A stretch of 64,000 nt of DNA, taken from Tetrahymena elliotti 4EA (lineage: Eukaryota; Ciliophora; Oligohymenophorea; Hymenostomatida; Tetrahymenidae). Location of the stretch: the NCBI GenBank assembly GCA_000231825.2, contig JH720317.1, forward strand, positions 561,161-625,160, in the 5' to 3' direction. The notes beneath the pieces were generated by a model that was given only the letters and a program-made list of their open reading frames with translations, was not told the DNA's origin and did not search any database. Both the position numbers and the translations under genes were made by a program. This document shows positions 15,001-27,929 of this stretch, one piece after another. The stretch's first letter is position 1. Every line of letters starts with the position of its first letter.

Positions 15001-18000
15001 AAATTTCTCTGACATTGGATAATGTTTCACTACAAATAGGAGTCGCAGCTCCTTAACTAAATTTTAATGGAGGATTTTTAAATCAAGATAATATTTACAT
15101 AAGTATGCCTAAGTAGAGCAGTTCTTTAAACTTACTAACTTCTGTTGCATGTGGATCAGATGATTTTAATACATGCAGAGTTTATGGATCTGTTTAAAAT
15201 ATCTTTATATTCTAATTTTAAAATCCATCTGCAACAAAAGCTGTTACTTTATCAAATATTCTTAATTCTATTTCTTATGATTTATACAATAATTTATATA
15301 CATTTTAAGTCTTTTTATACAGGGGCTTTTAGTAGATGAATTATAATTCTTAAGTTCAATTCTCATCTATAACTTTTAGCAATTAAAATTCTATTACAGC
15401 ATAACAAGTTTATCCAATTTTATTCCCTATTTCTTAGAATTTTTTAACATATCTTTAACTCAAAATTGTAGCACCTTAAGATTTAACTTCAAACGGATAA
15501 ATAATTATTGAAAATACTCCAGTGAATTTAGATTTAAAAGCTTGTCGTGGGTCTTCAAATACTAATCAGTTTTCTTGTTCTATTTCTTCAAGTGTAATGA
15601 CACTTAAACTCACTTAAAAAATTGTAAAAAATACAGAAATTAGAATCCTGTTTTCTGGTGTTGTAAAAGATAATTTAAATTTAAAATTTTCTGTAAAATA
15701 TTATAGTTCATATACAAGTGCAACATCATATGTATAAATTGGAATAGATAGTTTAGAAATTATTAACAGTACAGGTACTCCTTTAAGTTAAAATTAAAAT
15801 ATAATAAACTGCTTTTAGATGCTTTCTTTCTATCCTATTACAATACCATCTGATTTAACAAAATAGGCTCCAATCCGTGTAAGATTTTAATCCTCAGTTG
15901 ATATAAACACTTCTTTTACTGGATTAATTGTCTATTTCATTATGACTTAAAAATTTATAGACTCTTAATACACTTCAGGCATTATAACACAAGATGCATA
16001 CTGTACTTATAAACAAATAAATAATGATGGTACATTTTCTTTTGTATCTACTCAAATTTGTTAAATGATATATTAAAGTACTTTCACTTATGTTACTGCT
16101 TTATAACCAATCAAAGGTACTCAAGCTGACTCTATATTTTTGTAAAACACATAATATGAATTAATAATAAGTTCTCAAATTCGAACTAGTACTCCTGGTT
16201 TATCTTTATCATCAACATCAAATAATTTATAAGTGCTAACGGGATTACTAATCAATTGCTCTAATAAATTATATGGGGAATCTACTACTCCTTTTATTGT
16301 TCAAAAAATTTCTTCTTAAATAAATAAGCTTTACTACACATCGAAGTCTAAAGACAGTAATACTAGCATTTACTTATCTATTAATAGTTTGAGTACTATT
16401 TCATATCCTTCTGAATATATGGAAGTAGTTATTCCAGGAGATGCTAATACTCAATTTTTAACACTTAGTCAAGGTATATAGTTTTAATAAATTTACAAAA
16501 TAACTTCAAAAGATTAATTTATTTCATTTTGAAAAAAGTGAATTTTTATAATTTTAATTTTACTTAAATTTAAATAAATTTTTGAATTTATTTTATTTAT
16601 CAAATAAAGGTTAATAACTCCCATGTGATCTGTAATCAGCTTCATCTCCTGCTAGTTTTTTGAAACCTTTTTGTGTTGTAGATAAAAGAGGATATGATAT
16701 GGTTATTAAAATACTATCTGTTGCTTCTTTATCAAACGGTTAAATATAAATAGCAATAGATGATATTACTCTTAAAACTGGAGCAGATTTATTTAACTTT
16801 GAGCTAATTTTTAACTCTGTAGCTTATGATACTACTTCAGTTTCAAGTCAGCCTCGCTTCTATAATAATAATAGAAAAGTAATCAATTATTTGTTTTAAG
16901 TTGGAACTACTAATACTCCAATATAATCTACTTTAATTATGTCTCTGTCTAATTAATAATTTGGAAGTACAAGTGCATAACTTTCATTTTCACCTCAAAC
17001 TATCATATTAGGGTAAAATATTTAATAACTAAAATCAAATTTTTAAAAATTAATTTATATAAATTAGAACATCTATTTCTGATAAAGTTTAAATCAAAGT
17101 AAATAATGGTATGTTTGCCTTAGCATAAAATTAAATTTCTTCTTCAAATGCAGCTAATTATAAAGACTATAGTACTAATGCCTTTAAATTTCTTTGGGTA
17201 AATTCAAAAACACAATCATTCTATGGATATAGAAACTCAGCTTCTTGTTAGCCATCAATAACTAATTTAAAGGTACCAAGTATAAATGATAAAACTGCTT
17301 TTGAGACCTCTCCTACTGTAACTTATTATTGGTATGTAAACAACATAAATACTAAAATTTGGAATGCTTAAATTGCCACTACTTTTGATACAACTAATTT
17401 TAGTTAATAAACAACTAAATTTACAATCACAACTTCTACCTTATCTACTTTGATAACAAATGGAAGCACTTCTTGGCTAACTATATCACTGCAATATTCT
17501 CTACAAAGCTCAATTTTTTCTGCTTTAAATAATTCTCAACGCTCTTAAATTACTCTTACAAAAATATAAGGAATAAGCTCTTTTTAGGAGTGCTTATTTG
17601 TTTAAGGAACAGGCATAACTTCTTATGTACTTCCTTGTGAAGTATCTTCATTAGATTCAATAAAAATTTCTTTTGACTCCTCAATCACAGTTACTTCTTC
17701 CTCAATTTGGAATGTTTATGTTCGTGCTATAGTGTCATCTTAAACTTTCTAATTTAACTTTAAAATGTAATAATATGCTGATTTTAGAGTTTCCTCATAA
17801 AATATTGACGTATGGGTGTTTAATTCAGTCGCTAACAATATTATGCAATATGATTCAACCTATTAACCCTTTAATTAAGTTGCTGCATCACTTTAGAAGT
17901 ACTTCAAAAATTATTATGAAAGATAAATTTATAATATAGCTCCTGGACTAAATTTTTTAAAAGAAGGTAACTTCTAATTTTTACCAGATTAATAAATAAA

Positions 18001-21000
18001 TTCTGGAAGTAATATTAGCATAAAATTCTTAAATTATGCAAAGCCTATTATTGACCCTCAATCTAAAAAGTTATTCTGTGTAATCTAGAAATACATATCT
18101 TAATATTCATATGGATTTGGCAGAAAGGTAGATTGCTCTCATAATAATGGTGAGTTCATAATTACAGCTCCTTAAAATAACATCTCAGCTAACACACTTC
18201 TGATTACAGGTAATTAAAAATATAATATTTTTTTATTTAGATATTAAATTTTGAAAAAAATAAATTAATTTTTATCAAATAGTGAGATTAGATGTCAGTG
18301 AATCTGGTACTTTTAATACTGTTGATCCATCTCCTTAAAGATAAGAAATTTAGATTACTTAAAATTCAAAGATTAATATTGAAGTGCTTTAATTAAAAAA
18401 TTCTTTCTCAAGTATTACTTATACTCAATATTCAAACACTGCAAATTAGTGGGATTATCTTGAATTAAAACTTAAATTGAAAAATTTATTACCCTAAAAT
18501 ACACCATCATAAGAATCAGTAATATATTTATAGTTCCCCACAGGAATATATCCAGATGACATTGGTTTAAAATCTCTCTATCTTTTAGATTCTATAAATT
18601 TCTAGAATGGCTAATAACATGATTTTAAAGCAGATTCTAATCTTTCTTCAGCATTCTCCAATGCAATCTTAGGTTATTCAACTAAGTTCTAAGGATTTAA
18701 GTTTGCAATATCTGGTTTTACTGCTGATCTTTCTACAGCAACACAAATGCTTATTAAGATTCCCCTTATTAAAAATGGTGCAAAAGATACTTAAATAATG
18801 CTAAAAATTAGCACTCAAACATGGAGTTCTGCAAACAAAAAATACCCAATTACCTAGAATGAAATTATAATCATTAAAAATTCTGTATTTACAGACACTA
18901 CATCTGTCAATACATGTGCTTTATAAGTCATACCAAATGGATCTATTCAATCAACAGGTTCTATTGAATTAAAAGGAAGTAACATTGGATCAATATTGAC
19001 TGCTACAGGTGTTCTAATTTTAAAGCCTACTTAAAATTTTAAAGGATACAATTAGGATTATTGGTCTTCTGTACTTATTAGTGGAGTAACTATAGAATAA
19101 TACTCATAGTCTTAAGTAGTAGTTTTAAAATTTGCTAATCCTCTTTCAAGCAGTTTTGATATTACAGCTAATGGTTTTACTACCAGTAATGAGTAGCTTA
19201 AATTCTAATTTTCATTTTTGGCTGCTTCATCTGATTAGGTGACTAAAAGTTTTTGTGATTTGTCAGCAATTTAATCTTAGTTTAGTTCCTATACATTACC
19301 TATCTCTGGTACTCCTACTGTTACTGTATTAGATCCTAATTCTAACAACAAGAATAGCTATAGTATAGTAAACTTATCTTTTAAAGTAAGAAAATTACCT
19401 TCTGGTTCTATTATTACAATAACTGTTGGAAATTAAGGTATTTTCAGTAATCATTTTATTCATGCAATTTACTCTTTAAAAGGAACTCCTACTGTTTAAA
19501 CTCCTCTATAAACTTGGACTAATAAAGATATATCTATTAATCCAACAGCTGATAATAGCTAAGTATAAATATCTGGTTTTAGCGAGATAGCTAGTGGATC
19601 AGATATAGTAATATTGTTGGGTATCAAAACTTAATACACTGCAACAGGAACTTATGATTTTGATTACAAGGTAAAATACATAAGATTATTCATAATTTAT
19701 ATTATTTTTAAATATTTAAGTCTGTAGGACCTAATGGAGGAGACATTGAAAAATTTAAAATTGGAACTGTCACAATAAATACTTCTAATCCAATATAAGA
19801 ATTTATTACAAATTTTTAATTTTAGAAATATATTTAACCAGGAAATTGGGGACCTTTAATGATATAATATTAATTGAGAAATATAGATATAAATTATGTA
19901 AATAGCAATGCAAATCTTTAACTTACTGTGCCATCAGATTTTACCCTGGCCACAGGAGGTGTTTAAAATATTAGATATCAGAAAACAAACACAATAATTT
20001 GGGTATTTTTTATTTTCATAAATATTAAAATTAATTAATTTTAAATAAAAGACAAACTCAATATTTTCTACATTATCTACAAGTCCTATAACTATTAAAC
20101 CTCCCAACACTCCATTTGATATGATTCATAATATCGAATATAATATGCTCATAGAAACTAAAATGTCAACAGGAAATAATAATGGTTGGAAATATCCTAA
20201 TGATTTTGGATACTACAAATTTGAGTTATAAGCATTTACCAATGCACCATCAACTTTACCTTAAGAAATAGGATATGATTACTTCTTAGTCGCTCCTCAA
20301 CCTGATAAAAAGCTTATAGAATTTTAACCATTAAACAGATAAGCAGGTCACTTCAATATATTCAGATTCAAATTACAATTAACTGTTTCTGTTGCTGATG
20401 GAGATGAAATATGGATAGAATTTTAAACAAATAATGGTAATTACAATGATCTTGGTTCATTCCTAAATAATTAAAAATCATTTGCTAACGATTTAGGTAA
20501 AAATTAGTTAATATTTTTAAATACTTTTATATTGAAAAATTTTAATTTCAAAAGGTACTGGAGCAATAAATAAAATTCTTGATTGTGTTGAAGCAGGTAA
20601 TGCTAATCTAATATCAGATTCTAAATTATTTTGTGATGTGCTTTACCATGGAGATGATACAAAAGCTCCTCCTAATGAAGTACCTGCAATAGTGAGAATC
20701 AAAATAAAAAAATCTATAGCTTCAAGTTAAACTGTTGAGTTTTTTGTCGGTGGAGTTAGGAATCCTATTTACAATAATAGAAGATCAGTTGTGACAGTAA
20801 GCTTGAGAAAAACAGCGATATAAAGTGGATTTACTTTTGCAAGAAAAGTTCCTTTCTAAATTAGCCCTGGGGAATTCACAACTACCTCATCTACCTCATT
20901 TTTTAACACTGCTTCTCCAACTCCAGAAATTATTTACCTAACATAATAACCAACACCTTCAATCAATACATATATTACTCAATTTTCTGCTAGTGGCCAT

Positions 21001-24000
21001 GTTTGGGATACTTTACAAACTCATACATGGAATATATATTCTCCTACTGCTATGTAAAGCAATGATTGGATTCTTGTAATTTATACTCTTGCCAATAATT
21101 CTAATATGTCTAAACTTTGTGAGCCTGTTTCTCAATGCTATGTGTTCCCTTCACTAGGCTGGGTTATTATGAAGTATTCTGGAACTTCAACAAAATATTA
21201 GACCTTCACTTTAACTAAAATGAATAATGCACTTTACAGATATGCAGGTGAATTCAAAGTTGAACACTGGAAAAATACAGGAGAGCTATTAACAGCTTAT
21301 AAAACAGCTGGTCTAGCTTATGATTTTGATACAACAGGAATATCTATTGCTATTCGCCCAACATTAACTCCATAAGATATTAATATATAAAAATATTGGC
21401 TAACTGATTTTTGGAATATTGCTTAATTTAATATTACTGGAATTTGGAAATATAAAAATATAAGATCATTTTGGGTATATAAGCCTGATGCTTTGGCTTA
21501 TTTTGATACAGCCAAAAAGTATTGTAATGCTACTATATCAGTACCTAATAATTAAAGAAATCCATATCCTTGGCGTATGAACTGCTAAATTTATGATTAA
21601 AACAGATTATATTTTGAAGCAACGACTGATATTGATGTAAGCCTTGACTTATCTTCATATGTTATTTCTTTGTTTACTGATATATTTATAGCAGAATTTA
21701 CTCCAGCAGCTCTTACTGATCCATTTATTATTTATAGTAGTGTTTTAGATATTACTTCAGATAATCAAGATTATGGTGTTACTAGGACTTCTATAAGCAT
21801 AAATGTTTCGCCCTACTTATAACCAGATTTGAGAAAGATTACTTTCAATTAAGATCCTTTTATGGATAGTATAGCAAAAGCTGGGGATTTAGTTGAATTT
21901 TACATGCTTTTGTAGCCAATGACACCACTTTCTTAGAATAGAATAGATACTATGGTGTTTAGAATACCTAATGAATTTAATTATCCTGCTATTAAAAGTT
22001 TAGATAATTGCTCTTTAGTAGGTAAAATATCAACTCCTGTTTCATAATGTAATTTGTAGAGAACTTAGGGCTATTCATATGTAACTGTAATTCCAGATAT
22101 CTCTTATGACAATTCTGTTAAGATCATAAGTTTAACAGATTCAAATGTTGCTTAATTATTCTAAACTCCTTCACTTCCTGGTAATCAATACAATATTACA
22201 GTTTACTTATATTCAAATAATGTTTTGCTTGAGCATCAAACTATCAATATTACTAGAATTTTAGGTTATCCTTGGACTGTTAATAGTGTTAAAATGATAA
22301 GTCATTTAGATTCTCTTTAGAATAATTTATTCTATTTCTAAGCTTAATTAGGCTCTTAAAATATCATGCCAGGTTATGACACTCCTGCTGCTACTATGTA
22401 TACATCGTTAGAATTTTCATTTGATAATAATGTAAATTAATTCTTGCAAGATCTAGGGACAGGACTCTAAACTGGATCTGAGATACCATGCCTTGGTGGT
22501 GCTACTCTGACAACTTATGTTAAGAAAAAACTTACTTGTATTCTGTCTGTGGGAACTGGTGCTTAAAACACTCCTAAAATAAATGTTTTTGGATATGATT
22601 TGATCCCTGCTGGAACAGTCATAAATATGTATTTTCCAACTATTTAAAATGTGGCAGAAACAATTACTCTAAAAACAAATACATATACAGGTGTTCGTAT
22701 TTATTACAAATGGATAAATTATAGTGCCTTATTCTATGAACCTTATGTAATTTTTCTTAAACTTTTCTTTTTAATTCTATCTAAAATAAATTAATTTTAA
22801 TAAATAGTCTGTTGAAGTAAAGCCTACCACAGCTGTTAATAACTTGAATCCAACTACAGCAACTGCTACAGCAACTACCCTAAATAATTTAGTGGGACAA
22901 ACAAGAGATTATTAATTCAGTTTCTCTTTAGTAGGAAATTTAGCAACAACAGATTACCTAATATTTAATTTCCCTTAATACTATTTTGATTAAAATGCTG
23001 ATTATTCCTCTGTTAGTTGTACAGGGTATATAGTTTTAATCTTTAGAGTTTCAAATCAAATATTCTTATAGCCATAAACTTAGCAATCTGGAACGATAAA
23101 TGTAGTTATTTAAGGATTGATTAACCCATCATATAGTTAAAATGTTCCAGTAACAATATAAGGCTACTAATTTTCTGGATTAAAAATGGTTAAGTAGATT
23201 AACTACCAAATTAATTAAGATCTTAGTTCACCTATTTTACCTTGTAATAAATTCACATCTGCTTTTGTAGTTTCCGACTCAATCACAGGTGGTTAAAATG
23301 GAGCTACTTTTACTGTTACTTTTGTGACTGGACACCATATTCCACCAAAAACTGGAGCTCTTAGTGTTTACTTACCAAGTGGTTACCCATATAACTTGTA
23401 TGATATGTAAACTAAGTGTATATTAGTTGGATTCGAAGAAGGTGTGTCTTGCTTGATTGGTTCTGCTACACGTATGGATATTTTCTTGAATGGAATTACA
23501 CTAAATCCTACTTTAAAATATTAAATTATCATGAAAAATATTAATACCTTTGTTGCTCCTTCTATTCCATTCAATATGATAATTAAATCTTATTTTAATA
23601 GTAATATTTACTTATAGTAAATAATTTGCGAGTAGACTATTCCCTATCCATCATTTAGTTAAAATCAAATAGGAAGCTGTATTATGATTGTAAACTCTTC
23701 TGTGCTGAATATTAATGCTTTGTCAATATATACTTTTAAATTCTAATGTTAGAATATTGTCAGGGTTAATACCTTTATAGATATTGTTATTCCTGTTTAA
23801 TACTAGGTCACAAATACTTTAGGATCTTCTTTATAATGCTTTAGTAACTAACCATCTACTCTTAGCTCTTCATCTTGCACCTTCCTATAGAGTAACTTGC
23901 AATATATAATCAGAACAAATGTATAATCAATTAGTTCTCAAAATCTTTTCTCATTTTCAGTCTATATCAACAATCCTAAAGAAATTAATTAAAACGGTTA

Positions 24001-27000
24001 TACTTTTTCAGCTAACTTATACAGTTTTTCAGTTCTTTATGCATAAGCTACTATGCAAAATTCTCCAATATTACTAAAACAATCAGTATTCCCTCTTAAT
24101 CCTAACATTTAAGCATAAGCAGCTTTAACTAATATCCCCAAGAATGCTGGCTAGTAGTCCACTTATGTCTTCACTTTACCACCATCTCTTTAGTTAACCT
24201 CTTCTACCCAAGTAGATTAAATATAAATTTAATTTCCTACTTTAGAGAATACTTTTGCTTCTACATTAGGTAGTAATATTGAATGTGGTGTCTATTTATC
24301 TAAATTATATGATGTAAGCTTCTTAACTTATGCTGGTTTACTATAAATGACTCATGGTAGAAACAGTTCTTTGTACACCTACACAAACCTTCAATGTAGA
24401 ATTATTGCTGAATACACCATATAAATAGACACATCAAAAGTTATTTATCCATTAAAATCCATACCAAGCATTTTACAAAATATTGATTCTCTTTGGTAGC
24501 ACTTGATTATTAGAAATGTAAATAACCCTCTTAAATATAATCCAAATGGAAAATTCTAAATTACATATTTCTTAGGTAACACCATCTAATAATAACTTAT
24601 CAAAAATTTTGTTTACTACATCACCAAAGGCCCTTAATTTATGAAAGTTTCAAGTGCATAAGCTTTAGATAATAATATTAGGATGTACTCTAAATATATT
24701 TTCGATTTATATACTTAGTATCCTCTTCCAGGTAACCCTTTAGTTGGTATAAGCTTAACATTACCTCCAATTTACCAAACTGTTGCCTCACTTTATACTA
24801 GTCCTCTTAACAGCTGCTAGATACTCTCAAAGTAAAATTAAAATTATTAACAAAAAATCAACTGTGATATATATGGCCTGGAAGTTTTAGCAGAAAAAGC
24901 AGAATTGATATCTCTTAATTCTACATAAAATGTTAGTTTAGCTTTTGATTCTTTGATTAACCCAAATTTGAAATACTCTTGCTAATTAAATGACATTAAC
25001 TAATTCATTTTCAAGATAATAGATTGGAATTCAGGTGACATCTTGTTTGTAACTTCTCCCAGTATAGATGATAAAAATTGTATTTCATTTGTTAAGAACT
25101 ATTTTGACATAGATATTTCTGGTCCTCTTATAGTAAATCCAGGCTTGTCATATATATACAATATTATACTTGAAAAATCTGCAGACAGTTTAATAATTGT
25201 CCCTAATTCTCCTTCGGGATCTATTTTATTTGATCCAGAAACTATAGATATGAGTAACTTTGTTTCTACTTAAGCAAGCTTTAGAATTAAGTACCGCTCT
25301 GATATATTACCCTCTAATTATGTGATTACTTTTACTTTACAATAAAAATAGTTTAATTAAACTGAAACTCTTGTTCTTCCCCCTACATTTTACTTCCCTG
25401 TATTGCCCTTAAATATTAAGGTTGTAGATTTTGATAGCACAACCTAACCTACTATCAAAGTGGAGAATCTATCATCTGATTCTATTGGCTATCCTATTCG
25501 TATACCTGTTACACTTTCTGCAGCTCCTGCAAGTGCCCTTTACCTATCAATAAATGTGGTAGAGAGCATATATAGCTCCTTGATTATTATTAATCCTCCT
25601 CTACTTCAAATCATGCCAGGGGTAACCTCAGCATATTTTACTATATAGATTAATACAGCCACTGTTCCTTAAGTCCATGCTACTCTGAGCTTTTCTTTAA
25701 CATCCTACTATACTATAATTCATTAGTTAGTCTATACCACAAAGTATATTTCTTTCTCTGTAAATAAAAGTTCTTCAAAGAACTATCTTATCTTGAATAT
25801 CTTATAGAGTTTCATTTATTTTGATACTGATGCTACTCAAGCTGGTTAAAGTGTTATAAGTACAGCTGTATAGACAAAATAAAACTTTTTAGCAATTTAA
25901 TAACTCACTCCTAAGATTATGAATTCTCAAGTTTTATCAACAGAAGCTAATTCAGCAAACTTTAAAATATTCGCTTCTCAGGTTTCTATTTTAACTTATG
26001 TCTATTCTTTATATGGATATCCTAGTCCGAAGGATATTTCCGTCATATAGAAAAAAACTTATTAATATGCCTTAGGGTATGGAGAATTACCTATTCCTTA
26101 AATTATAACTTCAGCCTCTATTGTCGATCACTTGGTATAATTTAAAATTAATTCTCTCTAAGGTTAAACTAATTATCAGATATACTTCTACGTATGGAAT
26201 GAATTTGGCTCATCTGAAATTTAATTAATGACCTTTAAGACAGCTCATCTTTCTTATGGATCCAAAATTAGAATACCTTTAAAAACAATTACTCCTGTAT
26301 CAGATATAATAGTAGCTCTTTCAAAATCCTTGTAAATTAGCTAATCACGCATTATATCTACTACTGATTTAAGTAAAATTTAACAAAAGGAAGACTCATT
26401 CAATGCTGATATTATGCTTAAATCATCAATATATTATACATTTGTTTTAGCTCCTAATGCTGCAGATGACTCAGTCAAGACCTCTACTCTAGTTGATTTA
26501 TTGTAAAATGATGAAAGAACTAGAAGCTAGCTTGATTAAATTTTACCTTAATTTGATATGTTTTCTAAAATTTACAACCAATAGATTATAACATCTATCC
26601 CTAAGGTTGATATCAACCCTTATCCAGTTAAAATAAATTTCAATAATGCTACATTTAGCCTTAGGCTCTGGGATTAAGGCTATGTATATGCAGTTGTTCT
26701 GGAAGAAATCGATGTAACTGAAGGTAATACACCTGTATCAATTTAAATCTTTAATGGAGTAGATAAGTTTAATTTACCAATCAATGAATATAAAATCTAT
26801 CAAGGATCAACTGACTCTAATGGATATGTAACCATTTTTGTAGATGATTTAAGGGATGGCACAACTTACAATCTTTTAATAACTATCAGTAGTTAATTGC
26901 CCTACTAACCTTTGAACTTACTTGATGATTAAAATATAATTAAAGTTACTTTTGAAACTCCATTCAATCTTAGTAAATTTAATTTATTTCCCTATATTTT

Positions 27001-27116
27001 TATTATTTATTTTATTTTAATCAAAAAAAGATCTCGGAGATTATGATGAAAGACTTGAAGCAGTGTACATTGCAAACAAAAACTTAGCTGATGCATTATA
27101 TAGATTTTTATATTGA
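1..27116 (+). CDS. Giant secreted repeat protein A (5' end missing)
   Basis: Function unknown. The gene is recognised as the paralogue of the complete gene at 31577-47143. The window opens at a point matching codon ~405 of that gene, so about 400 N-terminal residues, including any signal peptide, lie to the left. Exons I place: 1-1188, 1353-1792, 1852-4554, 4710-6504, 6561-8669, 8751-10454, 16610-17012, 17068-18209, 18283-19670, 19721-20002, 20052-20496, 20555-22746, 22808-26972, 27031-27116. Phases agree at every junction and the frame ends at TGA 27114-27116. This gives 6680 visible codons once the second copy of 4634-10502 is discarded. The protein is rich in Ser, Thr, Asn and Gln, with alternating hydrophobic strands and scattered Cys, as expected of extracellular beta-sandwich modules. 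I see no transmembrane segment near the C-terminus, which ends in an FN3-like module (about 26600-27030) and a short DLGD tail. A secreted surface or matrix role is inference. Confidence 0.8.
4634..10502 (+). repeat. Direct repeat copy 1 (5869 bp), left of the N gap
   Basis: This stretch recurs at 10653-16521 with a constant offset of 6019; I saw no difference in the lines compared. It starts inside the intron 4555-4709, covers three whole exons of giant gene A (4710-6504, 6561-8669, 8751-10454), and stops inside the following intron. The three exons total 5608 nt, one more than a multiple of three. Two copies in tandem would therefore shift the frame, which argues that only one copy exists. 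Confidence 0.95.
10519..10552 (+). repeat. 34-bp contig-end repeat of 10378-10411
   Basis: The last 34 bases before the N run repeat bases 10378-10411. They are separated from copy 1 of the large repeat by about 16 bases not found at the matching place in copy 2. This is typical of an assembler looping at a contig end, and I do not treat it as biological sequence. Confidence 0.85.
10553..10652. other. Assembly gap, 100 N
   Basis: Exactly 100 N, the usual placeholder for a gap of unknown size. It lies between two copies of the same sequence, so the true gap is probably negative: two contigs overlap by about 5.9 kb and were placed end to end. Confidence 0.98.
10653..16521 (+). repeat. Direct repeat copy 2 (5869 bp), right of the N gap
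   Basis: Copy 2 of 4634-10502. Its exons are 10729-12523, 12580-14688 and 14770-16473. Unlike copy 1 it continues without a break into the rest of giant gene A: a donor at 16474 pairs with an acceptor ending 16609 in the right phase. It begins abruptly at the N run, inside what would be an intron. A correct gene model uses this segment once only. Confidence 0.95.
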
Positions 27117-27929
27117 TTAAAATAATTTATATATTTAGTTTTTTCACATAAAGCTATATTCTAAATATTTTATGCTTAATAGAATAAATTTTAATTTCTT
27201 ATTTTGGAAAAATATTACAAAATTCATTTAACATTTAATCATATTTTAATAATTAGTATTTACCTTCTCAATTTAGTTTTTGTATAAATAATAAATTAAA
27301 ATATTTTATATACTGTAAAACCCCGTTGAGGTATTGCTTCGAGAATCGAGGTGATTCTCAAAAATAGATCCTCCAGATCAAACAAAATTATTATTTTTAT
27401 TTTTTTTAATTCATTTCAAATAATTTATTAAACAATAAATAAAACTACCAAAATATGAACCAATTATTATTCTGGATTTTTAAATCCATAGGATTTTTTC
27501 AAATTTAAACAAATTGAATGAAAATATAATCCATATTGAATTTTTATAAATCCATATTTGTACCCAAATAATCCATGATGAATTTGAAATTTTAAAATAG
27601 AAAAAATAATTAATTAATCCATTAAATTCATAAAAAAATTTCTTCAATTCATTATTTATGATTTTTTATTTTTTACTTTATAATTTGTTCAGGTACTTTA
27701 TGAGATTATTTCTACTTTTTTGTCTTCTTGGTAATCTGTTTAAAAACCATTATTTTCACTTTATCACTTTATCATTAGATAGAACCTATTTTTATTAATC
27801 TAAATAAATTTTTATTAATATTGAAGATTTAGATAATAATACCTTATTCCAAAATTTTTGATTTTAAACATTTTGACTTTGGATAAAAGCAATTAAAATG
27901 AGCACTTTTATCAAATAAAATATTGAAAC
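27117..27929. other. AT-rich spacer between giant gene A and the transposase remnant
   Basis: About 0.8 kb of AT-rich DNA holding the 3' flank of giant gene A on the left and of the minus-strand transposase remnant on the right, so the two genes converge here. The only visible structure is the GC-richer islet at 27315-27385. I found no convincing coding frame. Confidence 0.7.
27315..27385. other. GC-richer foldable islet, possible structured RNA
   Basis: Within almost pure A/T, this ~70-base stretch is much richer in G and C. It contains a perfect 7-bp inverted repeat (27341-27347 with 27353-27359, 5-base loop). Around it, GAGG at 27328-27331 could pair with CCTC near 27370-27373, and a second small palindrome with GATC arms lies at 27367-27379. 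It does not fit a tRNA cloverleaf or any snRNA I know. It could be a small RNA gene, a 3'-end processing hairpin of giant gene A, or the end of a mobile element. Nothing in the sequence decides among these. Confidence 0.3.

Noticed and set aside
4634..16521. A genuine recent tandem duplication in giant gene A
   Set aside because: The copies look identical, flank a 100-N placeholder, start and stop inside introns, and would shift the reading frame by one base.
27315..27385. tRNA gene in the GC-richer islet
   Set aside because: Neither strand gives an acceptor stem with D, anticodon and T arms in the right spacing. Only one solid hairpin is present.
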